A DNA stretch of 60,636 nucleotides from an uncultured Blastocatellia bacterium (lineage in GTDB: Bacteria; Acidobacteriota; Blastocatellia; HR10), in the NCBI GenBank assembly GCA_937934295.1, contig CALHAI010000005.1, positions 183,272 to 243,907 of the forward strand. Reading direction: 5' to 3'. Positions within the stretch are counted from its first letter, which is position 1. Each line of letters begins with the position of its first letter. Positions 41,209 through 51,011 of this stretch are shown piece after piece. The notes under the pieces were generated by a model that was not told the origin of the DNA, did not search any database, and saw only the letters and a program-made list of their open reading frames with translations. The position numbers and the translations under genes were made by a program.

Positions 41209-41935
41209 TCGCCTCCTGGTCCGACGAGGACTGGCCGAGACGCGCGAGCGCGCGCAAGCACTCATCTTCGCCGGACAGGTCTTCGTGGACGGCCATCGCG
41301 TGAACAAGCCGGGGAAATGCGTCCCCGAAGAGGCGCGCATCGAGATCCAGGGCCCTTCACTTCGATACGTCAGCCGCGGCGGCGTGAAGCTCGAAGCCGC
41401 CTTGCGCGCGTTCGAATTGGACGTCGCGGGATTTCTCTGCCTGGATATTGGCGCTTCGACCGGAGGGTTCACGGATTGCCTTCTGCAGCATGGCGCCCGT
41501 TGCGTCTACGCCGTAGATGTCGGACGCGGGCAGCTCGATTGGAGACTGCGCCAGGATCCGCGCGTCGTCGTTCGCGAGGGCATCAATGCGCGGTATTTGA
41601 AGCCCGAAGATTTCCCCGTACAATTCGACCTCATCACGATCGACGTCTCCTTCATCTCGCTCACGAAGATCCTTCCGGCCGTCGTCCCGTTGCTGCAGCC
41701 TTCGGGCGCGATCCTCGCCCTCATCAAACCGCAGTTCGAGGTCGGTCGCGGGGAGGTCGGCAAGGGGGGGATCGTGAGAGATTCCGAGAAGCATCGGCGC
41801 GTGATCGAAAAGATTCGCCACTTCGCCGAACGCGCGTTGTCGCTTCGCTGTCTGGGCGTCATCGAGTCGCCGATCCTCGGCAGTGAGGGGAACAAGGAGT
41901 TTTTCATCCACCTGCGGCGCGTCAAAGCCGAGTGA
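41189..41935 (+). CDS. tlyA: TlyA-family RNA 2'-O-methyltransferase (hemolysin-like)
   Basis: 248 residues from the ATG at 41189; a TTG directly before it is an alternative. An N-terminal S4 RNA-binding domain (about 3-62: RIDRLLVRRGLAETRERAQALI) is followed by an FtsJ-type SAM domain with CLDIGASTGGFTDCLLQHGA (about 88-107; first 20 given), DVGRGQLDWRLRQD and the KDKE-like catalytic residues (VRYVSRGG-K, D, K in LIKPQFE, E in NKEFF). TlyA methylates riboses in 16S/23S rRNA. The '2-gene' overlap with the peptidase gene is probably only economy of space. Confidence 0.94.
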   Translation: MGRERIDRLLVRRGLAETRERAQALIFAGQVFVDGHRVNKPGKCVPEEARIEIQGPSLRYVSRGGVKLEAALRAFELDVAGFLCLDIGASTGGFTDCLLQHGARCVYAVDVGRGQLDWRLRQDPRVVVREGINARYLKPEDFPVQFDLITIDVSFISLTKILPAVVPLLQPSGAILALIKPQFEVGRGEVGKGGIVRDSEKHRRVIEKIRHFAERALSLRCLGVIESPILGSEGNKEFFIHLRRVKAE

Positions 41936-41943
41936 GCTGCCTT

Positions 41944-44511
41944 TCACCAACGCGGGACGCGCCATGCCCCGCGCCCATGTGTGAACGCGAAGAGATGGCG
42001 AATCGCGCCCACGCGCCCCACCGTGAGGGCTTCGGTCACGACATTGGCGAAGCCGGTGTTCTCGACAGCCCAGGAGAAGCCGCCGTTTGTAGAGACGAAG
42101 ACGCCCAAATCCGTCCCGATGTAGAGTCGCTGCGGATCGCTCGGATCCACGACGATGACATGCACGGGAATGTCGGGCAAGCGTCCCGTGCCACGTCCAT
42201 CGAGATCGCGCCAGGTCGCTCCCCCATCCACGCTCTTCCACACATGCGTGCCCCCGAAGGTCGAGTAGGTCACATACACGATGCGGGGATTCACCGGGTC
42301 GAACGCCAAGGAGGAGACAAATCCCACGCGCGGGCGCGCCGAAGCCCATGCTGTCGCCGCATTCGCCCGCAGCGCGTCGGCGGTGCGCAAGATGTATCCG
42401 TCGCTCATGCCCGCGACGACGACGTTCGGATTGGTCGGTGCGACAGCGATCGCTGTGACTGAGCCGCTGCCTGGCGTCAAGCGGCTCGCGCGTGCCCACG
42501 TCTCCGCGCCGTTGTCCGTGCGCCAGAGGTAATATCCCCCGGTCCACAGCCGTTGCGCATTGTTGGGATCCATCACCAGAGGCGCGATGAACTCGAACCC
42601 GCTGTCGACGAGCCCGCGCGTCGCTGAGCGAAAGGAGGAACCCCCGTCGCTCGATTTCGCGATGTCCCCATATGGGTTCGTCGCGTAGAGGACGTTGGGA
42701 TTCTCAGGATCCACGGCCACATATCCTCCATCGCCGCCGAGAATCTCCACCCAGGCGTTCACCCCCCGCCAATCGCTTCCCAGAAGCGTCCCGTTATCCT
42801 GCGTCCCTCCGAAATACGCCTCCCCATCTGGAAATGGCACACCATGATAGAACTGCGTCACACCGTAATTGTTGTTGAGCGATCGCCAGCGAAGGCCGCT
42901 GCTTGGCTGACAGGCAGCTGTGGGGCCTTGGGCGACCGGCGCGCGCGCATCGTCGGTGCGGAAGATCCCCCCATCCGTTCCCACGAACATCGTTCGGTTC
43001 GTCACGCCATCGTACTGCGGATGAAAGACGATGACGTGATGATCGGCATGCGCATACTGCGGATGATTTGTCTCCACCCACCAATACGACGCCAATCCCC
43101 AGCTCTGCCCCCCATCATCCGAGCGAAAGAGATCAATCCCCCCCACCCACACGCGCTCGGGATCGCGCGGATCCACAGCGATCACGTTGTCGTACCACCC
43201 CTGATTGATCCATTCGCTCTGGCCGAAGCCGCATTCGCTCAAGAACGCGAAGACCGGATTCGAGAGCAAGACGGTATTCAGCTTCTTCGCATCCGTCTGG
43301 CGCACGCGCGCTTCCCAACTCCCGGGATCGCCGCTCTGCGTCGAACGATACACAGCGTGCAGCCCGTACTGATACCGCCCTTCGACGAGGCTGGCCGCCA
43401 AGGCGTAAATGACGTTTTGATTGGAAGGCGCGATCGCCAGCGACGTGCGCCCCATATCGGGTTCGCTGAAGACTCGAACCCACGCCCCATCGCCCTCGGC
43501 GCGCACATTCCGATAGATAGCCGCGCGCGAGAAGTTTCCGCAGGAGACGAACAGGTAATCCGTCGGCCGATCCGTTCGGAGGGCGAGATCGAGACACCCC
43601 TCATTCCCTCCAGCGGCGAGGATTCGCCGCCACGTTCGTCCCCTATCGGTCGAACGCCATATGCCTGTGCGCGTCGTCGCGTAGAGCCGTCGGGAATCGT
43701 TCGGACTGACGACGAGATCATTCACATAATAGAAGTTCGCGTTCCTCGTGCTCGCCAAATGCTCCCACGTTCGCCCGCCATCGGTCGTCATGAAGATGCC
43801 CGCTCCGCGTACGGCGTCATAATTGAAATATCCCTCGCCTGTTCCGGCATAGAGGATATCGGGGTTCTGCGGATCCATCGCCAGTGCCGAGACGGCCAGA
43901 TTTGGAAGGAGGTCGTTCAGGGGGAACCACGCCCGTCCCCCATCGGTCGTCTTCCACACGCCGCCGGATACCCCCGCGGCATACAGGATGTGAGGATTCG
44001 CAGGATGAATGAGAAGCGCACGCGTGCGCCCGCCCACATTCCCCGGCCCGAGCGCTTCCCACGTCCCGAGAGTCGAGAACGTCGTGGCCGCCCCCCATAG
44101 CTTCATCTCCTGTCGTGACGGCAGGCTCAGGCTGAGCGCCGTCGCGTATTGAGGCATCGCCTCCATATGCCGCAATGCCTCCAGGTATTTCTCCACGGGA
44201 AGTGCCTCCATCCCTGGCGACACTCGTTTCCGGGCATAGAACCATTGCGCTTCCGACGGGCGATCATACCGCGTGCTCTTGGCACGCGCTCGCAACAGAG
44301 GGACGGCACTAACGGAAGCTCGCTGTTGGAACCCCTGAAAAGCAAAGCGGACGGCGATCGTCCTCGGCGCGCTTAGCTCTCCTCGGCTCGGCGCCAGATC
44401 GCGCGAAGGTCGATTTGGGGAGAAAAGAAGGCCGAGCCCGCAGACGCCGAGGAAGAGCCAACGGGCCGGGCTTCGTTTCGTGAACGATCGCAGCCGTCCT
44501 CGTGCTCTCAT
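41944..44511 (-). CDS. Secreted Asp-box (BNR/sortilin-like) beta-propeller protein
   Basis: 855 residues with a signal peptide (about 16-36). From about residue 125 on it has repeated Asp-box motifs of the S/T-x-D-x-G-x-x-W type (TTDGGRAW, TTDGGRTW, STDRGRTW, SDDGGQSW, SVDGGATW, STNGGFSW) alternating with AxxPxNPxxxYA-type strands (HPANPHILYA, DPQNPDILYAGT, DPENPNVLYA, DPVNPRIVYV). This is the VPS10/sortilin or Ycf48-like propeller pattern, giving roughly two seven- to ten-bladed propellers. Catalytic sialidase residues cannot be assigned. Its ATG overlaps the stop of the cohesin/dockerin metalloprotease gene (ATGA), so the two secreted proteins are co-translated. Confidence 0.9.
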   Translation of the reverse strand: MRARGRLRSFTKRSPARWLFLGVCGLGLLFSPNRPSRDLAPSRGELSAPRTIAVRFAFQGFQQRASVSAVPLLRARAKSTRYDRPSEAQWFYARKRVSPGMEALPVEKYLEALRHMEAMPQYATALSLSLPSRQEMKLWGAATTFSTLGTWEALGPGNVGGRTRALLIHPANPHILYAAGVSGGVWKTTDGGRAWFPLNDLLPNLAVSALAMDPQNPDILYAGTGEGYFNYDAVRGAGIFMTTDGGRTWEHLASTRNANFYYVNDLVVSPNDSRRLYATTRTGIWRSTDRGRTWRRILAAGGNEGCLDLALRTDRPTDYLFVSCGNFSRAAIYRNVRAEGDGAWVRVFSEPDMGRTSLAIAPSNQNVIYALAASLVEGRYQYGLHAVYRSTQSGDPGSWEARVRQTDAKKLNTVLLSNPVFAFLSECGFGQSEWINQGWYDNVIAVDPRDPERVWVGGIDLFRSDDGGQSWGLASYWWVETNHPQYAHADHHVIVFHPQYDGVTNRTMFVGTDGGIFRTDDARAPVAQGPTAACQPSSGLRWRSLNNNYGVTQFYHGVPFPDGEAYFGGTQDNGTLLGSDWRGVNAWVEILGGDGGYVAVDPENPNVLYATNPYGDIAKSSDGGSSFRSATRGLVDSGFEFIAPLVMDPNNAQRLWTGGYYLWRTDNGAETWARASRLTPGSGSVTAIAVAPTNPNVVVAGMSDGYILRTADALRANAATAWASARPRVGFVSSLAFDPVNPRIVYVTYSTFGGTHVWKSVDGGATWRDLDGRGTGRLPDIPVHVIVVDPSDPQRLYIGTDLGVFVSTNGGFSWAVENTGFANVVTEALTVGRVGAIRHLFAFTHGRGAWRVPRW

Positions 44512-47500
44512 GAAAGCCCTCCTACCGGGATCGCGCGCCCCGGCCGATCAGCCCATCCCACGCGATGTACGCGCACGGCGGCTTCTGCGCCCTCATGGAC
44601 CCTCGGCATGGAACCGAATCGTGCGGGAACGAGCGCGCGAATCCATGCCGGCAGCGTCGGAACCGGCGATTCCATAGGCGGGGCGAACACAAACGCCAAA
44701 CTTCCTGGCTCGATCCTGCGCCCGCGCCATGAAAATCCGGGAGGTGACCATGCGGCGCTTACTGGATCCTCCGCTGGGCGCAACCTCTGAGCATCGTGCT
44801 CCAGAACCAATTCAACAGCAGTCCCACCACCGGCTTCGTCGATGACAACCGGCACATGCCTTACGCCCTCGGACCAGAATCGCCCGCCAATGGCCACCCA
44901 TCGCACCGCTGGCTCGACGGACAACGGGCGTTCGCCCGTCAGATGCTGAATGAGCCGAACGAGATCCTGCACGTTTACCTGACCATCGCCGTTGACATCA
45001 GCGGCCTGCAACGCCGTCCCCGTCAACGGACTCTCCCCGGTCAAATGTCGGATGAGCAGAATCAGGTCCTGGACATTGATCACGCCATCCTGATTAATGT
45101 CCCCTCGCCGTATGGCGAGGACCGTGAACGTCCCGTTCTGCGGCATGAGCGCCACTGCGTTCGCATTTTGATCCGACGCCGAGATGTTCGACAGCGTGAG
45201 CGGACTCGTCGCGCCCGGACTCGCCGTACTCGCGACCCGGAAGGTGAGCGTGACGACCGTCCCACTTCCCGAATTGAACGTCGGCAGCGGCGAGACAAGC
45301 GGCGGCGAGATCACCACTGTGACCCGTCCTGGAGTCGCCGTATTCGCGCTCACAGTGAACGTGTTCGGCACGAGCGGACCGAGCGCGACGGGATCGGTCG
45401 CTGGCGTCAAAAGCGCGGAATCGAAGCTGAGCGTGAACTGTAAGGCCGAGATCCCCGACCCGTCCGAGAGCGCGATTGGAACAGCCACCGTAGAGCCAAC
45501 TGTTCCCTGGACGTTTCCGACAGCGAGCGTGCGCACGATACCGACGGTGAACGTCCCATTCTGCGGCGTGATGGGGACCGAGCGCGCGTCCGGATCGGAG
45601 GCGGAGAGGTTCGAGAGCGTGAGCGGACTCGTCGTCCCCGGAGCTGCTCCCGAGGCGACCTGAAAAGCGATCGTGACGACCGACCCACTCCCGCTTCGGA
45701 GTGTCGGCAGCGGCGTCACAAGCGGAGGTGAGATGACGATCCGCGCTTGTCCGGAGGCTGCCGTATTGACGTTGAGGGAGAAATTGTCCGGCAGGAGCGA
45801 TCCGCGCGAGACCGCCGACGGCCCGGAGATCGAGAGCACGGCCGGATCGAAACTCAACGTGAACGAGAGCGCCGAAATCCCAGCTCCATCGGAGAGAATG
45901 ATGGCGACTTGGACCGTGCGCCCCGGCTCCCCCGATGTGTTGGGCACGCTGAGTACCCGAGCCGATGGAGGGGGCTGCGCTGCGACGCCCTGCCCGGTCA
46001 AGCTCACCGAGACCGTCCCCTTGTCCGGGTCATTGCTCTGAATGCGCAACGTCCCGCTCTGGGCCCCGGGCACCGTTGGCGCGAATCGAACGGTGAGCAT
46101 CTGCTGCCCCCCTGCGGCCACCGTGAACGGCGTCGAAGGCGAGACGATCGTGAAACGTGGATTGTCCACGCTCACCCCCGTGACAGAGAGAGAAGCGTTC
46201 CCGACATTTCGCACCGTGAGTGTCCGATCCGCCACCGCACCGACAGTCACAGTGCCGAAATCAAGTGCCATCGGTTGCACGTCTATATTAGGCCGAGCCT
46301 GTGCTCCTCCGCTCACCGTTGCCGTCACGGTGAACGTCGCTGCTCCGGGGCCGAAATTAGCAACGGCGATGAAGTATGCCCCGGCTCGGAGAGGAGGGGA
46401 GCTCGATGGCGTTACCGTGATCGTCTCAATCCCCGTCGGGGACTCCGATATGTGATCAGCAACAACTCGCCCTTCTTGAACTTCGATCCGCTGCCCGAAT
46501 CGGACATAGAGGTCTACGTCCTGGTTCCCACTGGCGCGAAGCTCCACGCGAAGCTCCGTCGCCCCGATCGGGACCTGGATGCGATACTGCGTCTCTCCCA
46601 ATCTCCCCCTACCGCTCTGAGGAGGAGCGGGAATGGATCCCATCTGCGGCACGCCTGAGGTTAAATCCACGACCCCGCCGCCCGGAGGCGGCTGTTGCTG
46701 CGCGCTCACCTGATATCCCATGAAGTCCAGAGCCCGAAGATCATTCTGCGTGATCTCCTGCCGTTGCCCACGCCCGATTGTTGGGTCCATGATACCGATA
46801 TACTCTCCTATCAGATCATCATCCTTCCAATGGCTGGCCTGCCGCTCATCACCCCCTGAGCCATCAGGTCTGCCTGTCGAGAGCGAAAGCGCCGGAGGCC
46901 CAGCGAAGAAGACCTGTTCGCCCCCTGAAGAGAGAATGCGCGGCGCCGTCGAAAAGGTCTCCAGCGTGATCCCTGGACGAAAGCGGAAAAGGTCCCACAC
47001 GCTCACAGCCAGGGGTTCCGAAGGATTCAACTCACGCACCCCCACCCGAGAGGTGAACCCAAGTGCGTGACCGATCTCATGCACGGCCGTGGCCTCGAAA
47101 TCTATCTTGTCCGGATCAATCCCATCATCGGGGTTGAAATCGAAGGGGAAGTTCGAATTGAACCCGATGGAAGGAGGCGGGCCAAAGCGCTCCCGCTCTC
47201 CATCAGGATCTGCAACGGCATTGATCAAACCGAGTGCGCGAAAGACGGCTGAAGGAGCCACCACCGCTGCCGTAGGCCCAAGATCCGTTGGAACCCGCTG
47301 CGGCGGCAAGGCCGTGTATATTGTCCCCTCCTGTGAAGAGGTCGCTCCGGAGCGCAAGCGCTCTTGGACATTCGGATAGATGGTAGAGCCTCCGATCTCC
47401 TGAGAGGCTGTGGATCCCAGGACGCCTGGGGGAAACGGTTCGCCAAATCGTGTCGGCCCGAAATCCACGTCGAGCACGACGGTGATCTGCGTTTGAATAA

Positions 47501-47942
47501 GGCGCTCCCACGTTTGCGCCGCTCGCAGAAAGGCTGCCTTCGCCTGAGGGAACCGATCAAGTTGCGGCGTCGCACGCAGGATGAGGCGCAAACCCGCCTG
47601 TTGCTGGTTCAGACGCACAGGGGAGATCACGCGCAGCGGTAGAGTCGGATCCCGCCGCTTCATCCACAGCATCTCCTCCGGCGTCGCCTCGCGGCAGACG
47701 ACCTGACCACCCGTTCCCTCGACGAGGACGAATCCTCCCCCTTCCTCATGTGCTTCTAGGTGCTCGGTGAGATCCTGAGCCTCTGACCAAGTCTGGGAAC
47801 TCGAGATGCTCACAGAGGCTGACCACCAAGCAGAGCGGTTGGCCCCCGAAGCCGACGGACCGAGGACGCCAAGGACGAGAACGACGAGAAACGAACAGGT
47901 CACCGCCTTTCGCGCGCCCTTCGTGATCCAGCGCTCCATCAT
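44508..47942 (-). CDS. Secreted zinc metalloprotease with cohesin and dockerin modules
   Basis: 1144 residues from the ATG at 47942 (AAGGAGG upstream). Signal peptide about 12-33; metzincin-like catalytic domain (about 100-415) with HEIGHALGF (His288, Glu289, His292); prepeptidase C-terminal-type domain (about 445-545); Ig-like choice-of-anchor D domain (about 552-653); cohesin-like module 1 (663-800) and module 2 (805-943), alike over their full length; dockerin type I (about 947-1003) with two calcium loops starting DINQDGVINVQDL and DVNGDGQVNVQDL. The tail (1011-1144) resembles a third, diverged cohesin. Likely extracellular or surface-attached. A sigma-70-like promoter lies upstream and the Asp-box gene overlaps downstream. 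Confidence 0.92.
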   Translation of the reverse strand: MMERWITKGARKAVTCSFLVVLVLGVLGPSASGANRSAWWSASVSISSSQTWSEAQDLTEHLEAHEEGGGFVLVEGTGGQVVCREATPEEMLWMKRRDPTLPLRVISPVRLNQQQAGLRLILRATPQLDRFPQAKAAFLRAAQTWERLIQTQITVVLDVDFGPTRFGEPFPPGVLGSTASQEIGGSTIYPNVQERLRSGATSSQEGTIYTALPPQRVPTDLGPTAAVVAPSAVFRALGLINAVADPDGERERFGPPPSIGFNSNFPFDFNPDDGIDPDKIDFEATAVHEIGHALGFTSRVGVRELNPSEPLAVSVWDLFRFRPGITLETFSTAPRILSSGGEQVFFAGPPALSLSTGRPDGSGGDERQASHWKDDDLIGEYIGIMDPTIGRGQRQEITQNDLRALDFMGYQVSAQQQPPPGGGVVDLTSGVPQMGSIPAPPQSGRGRLGETQYRIQVPIGATELRVELRASGNQDVDLYVRFGQRIEVQEGRVVADHISESPTGIETITVTPSSSPPLRAGAYFIAVANFGPGAATFTVTATVSGGAQARPNIDVQPMALDFGTVTVGAVADRTLTVRNVGNASLSVTGVSVDNPRFTIVSPSTPFTVAAGGQQMLTVRFAPTVPGAQSGTLRIQSNDPDKGTVSVSLTGQGVAAQPPPSARVLSVPNTSGEPGRTVQVAIILSDGAGISALSFTLSFDPAVLSISGPSAVSRGSLLPDNFSLNVNTAASGQARIVISPPLVTPLPTLRSGSGSVVTIAFQVASGAAPGTTSPLTLSNLSASDPDARSVPITPQNGTFTVGIVRTLAVGNVQGTVGSTVAVPIALSDGSGISALQFTLSFDSALLTPATDPVALGPLVPNTFTVSANTATPGRVTVVISPPLVSPLPTFNSGSGTVVTLTFRVASTASPGATSPLTLSNISASDQNANAVALMPQNGTFTVLAIRRGDINQDGVINVQDLILLIRHLTGESPLTGTALQAADVNGDGQVNVQDLVRLIQHLTGERPLSVEPAVRWVAIGGRFWSEGVRHVPVVIDEAGGGTAVELVLEHDAQRLRPAEDPVSAAWSPPGFSWRGRRIEPGSLAFVFAPPMESPVPTLPAWIRALVPARFGSMPRVHEGAEAAVRVHRVGWADRPGRAIPVGGLS
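45114..45956 (-). repeat. Tandem cohesin-like module pair within the metalloprotease gene
   Basis: Two units of about 140 codons (45543-45956 and 45114-45530). Shared landmarks: V-x-V-x-I-x-LSDG-x-GISAL-x-FTLSFD, then VISPPLV-PLPT, then SGSG-VVT, then TSPLTLSN-SASD and PQNGTFTV. The near-identity of these blocks points to a fairly recent internal duplication. Confidence 0.85.
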
Positions 47943-47973
47943 CTCACGCCTCCTTAGTGACCACGCGAGCCCA

Positions 47974-48002
47974 ATTCTATCGGCCTGCCCGAGTGGAGTC
48001 AA
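47974..48002 (-). promoter_or_regulatory. Promoter for the metalloprotease-Asp-box operon
   Basis: On the minus strand TTGACT (48002-47997), a 17-base spacer and TAGAAT (47979-47974): five of six matches in each hexamer. It is 31 bases upstream of the ATG. Confidence 0.75.
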
Positions 48003-48049
48003 CTTAACCTAACGGTGGGATTGGTACCGGGGGTCGAGGAGAACACGCA

Positions 48050-48532
48050 TCATCGAGGAGCGCCGTGGGAGGCTCCACAGGTTCGGGAGGAAGCGGCATC
48101 GTCGCCGATGGATGTGGGTGAAGCTTCAGTCTTGGACCGACCAAGCGACTTCCAAAAGAGGATACCGTTCACGACTTGTCCGATCCCTACGAAGATGGGA
48201 ATGAGGCCGCAGGCCCAAACCGCCCGAATGATCCGCGCCGCCGCCGGGTCCACTTCAGGATATTGTGGCTACGGCATTCAAGAGGAAGAGGGAGAGACCG
48301 ATTCCAACGGAAATCGTGAGGACGCCATTTCGAATATCTCGCAGGCGCTTTTGCTCGGGCGTCGGTCCGGGCCGCCGTTCGAAGAGCAGCTCCATGAGCG
48401 AGCGCGGACCTTCGGATCGCGTTGCCCTGTCCCCACTTCGCTCGGTGAGCCCTTCGGCGATGAGGCTGAGATTCACGCCGTGCAGAATTTTCGCCGTTCG
48501 GGAGCTTGGATCCCACATTTCGGGCAATACAC
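48050..48532 (-). pseudogene. Frameshifted paralogue of the neighbouring zinc-ribbon membrane protein
   Basis: A GTG at 48532 overlaps the stop of the intact upstream paralogue (TAGTG). The frame opens with a zinc ribbon half (YCPKCGIQAPERRKFC) but stops at a TGA just where the second CxxC should be. The protein continues in a second frame (VNLSLIAEGLTER ... NGVLTISVGIGLSLFLLNAV), stops again, and resumes in a third frame (PEVDPAAARIIRAVWACG, then LIPIFVGIGQVVNGILFW) to a TGA at 48050. The order zinc ribbon, charged helix, two membrane segments mirrors the intact copy. Two separate frame breaks suggest a decayed tandem duplicate; sequencing error is the alternative. Confidence 0.7.
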
Positions 48533-49026
48533 TATCTTGTGCTCCCAGAGCACTCACCCCCCTTCGCCAGATCGAGTGGGAGTGTCGTCGGCTCAGCACC
48601 GGATGGGGAAGGTTCCCGGAGATCGCGAGTGCGCACCAGGATTCTTTCCCCCGGGTGAGGGATGGGGGATAGAGTCTCCCCTTGGCGGGGGAGTGAGGGA
48701 ACGCGCCACTCAATGCGCAGAGCGGGAGAGGAGAAGAGCATGGCGCTCAAAACGCGCCCCAGGCCGATGAAGGCGATCATCAGCCCGATGGCCGCGAATC
48801 CGACACTACGGAAGAAGAAATAGAAGAAGAGGGTGAGGCCGATGCCGGAAAAGATCTCCTGCAGTCCGTGTCGCAGGGCTTTTGTGCGTCGTTCGAGCTC
48901 CTTCAACTCCTCCGTCACCGCGTGACCGGCGAGGGCCTGAAGGACGGAGAGCAGATGGAGCCCACATCCGGTGCAGAATTTTTGCATCGAACTGGCCGGT
49001 CGTCCGCAGCGTGGACAATAGATCAT
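48532..49026 (-). CDS. Zinc-ribbon membrane protein of unknown function
   Basis: 164 residues from the ATG at 49026 behind GGGGAGGG. The N-terminal double CxxC zinc ribbon (CPRC at 4-7, CTGC at 18-21) is followed by a charged helix (about 35-60), two membrane segments (about 60-78 and 80-98) and a polar tail. Such zinc-ribbon plus two-helix proteins are common in Acidobacteriota and their function is not known. The downstream degraded copy shares the layout. It lies 189 bases after the end of rpoD, so read-through from the rpoD transcript is possible. Confidence 0.8.
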   Translation of the reverse strand: MIYCPRCGRPASSMQKFCTGCGLHLLSVLQALAGHAVTEELKELERRTKALRHGLQEIFSGIGLTLFFYFFFRSVGFAAIGLMIAFIGLGRVLSAMLFSSPALRIEWRVPSLPRQGETLSPIPHPGERILVRTRDLREPSPSGAEPTTLPLDLAKGGECSGSTR

Positions 49027-49046
49027 CGGATCCCTCCCCAAAGGGA

Positions 49047-49083
49047 GCGCTTCACCAACAGGCCGCCCTCGCTTGTGAAGCGC
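49047..49083 (-). repeat. 9-bp inverted repeat before the zinc-ribbon gene
   Basis: GCGCTTCAC (49047-49055) and GTGAAGCGC (49075-49083) are perfect complements with a 19-base loop, ending about 20 bases before the zinc-ribbon start. It could serve as terminator hairpin after rpoD (no T-run), leader hairpin or operator. Confidence 0.4.
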
Positions 49084-49215
49084 ACGAAGGGCTTCCTGAG
49101 GCTCGCGCCACGGCGCGCTCCATGAGCCCAACGAAAGCTCCGTCCTCCTCCGATGACGCGCTCCACACAGCTCTCCTACGAGGAATAGCGCCGACGAGTT
49201 CCTGACACGCGGCGC

Positions 49216-50937
<1,722 letters not shown>

Positions 50938-51011
50938 AGTCACCACTCTCCTCGTCACGAAGCGTTCGCACTCTGAATCGCGTTCCCCATCAGGTGACGG
51001 ACTTGCCATTT

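Noticed and set aside
48003..48049. Extra coding sequence between the zinc-ribbon pseudogene and the metalloprotease
   Set aside because: Only 47 bases before the promoter; nothing but the promoter region itself.
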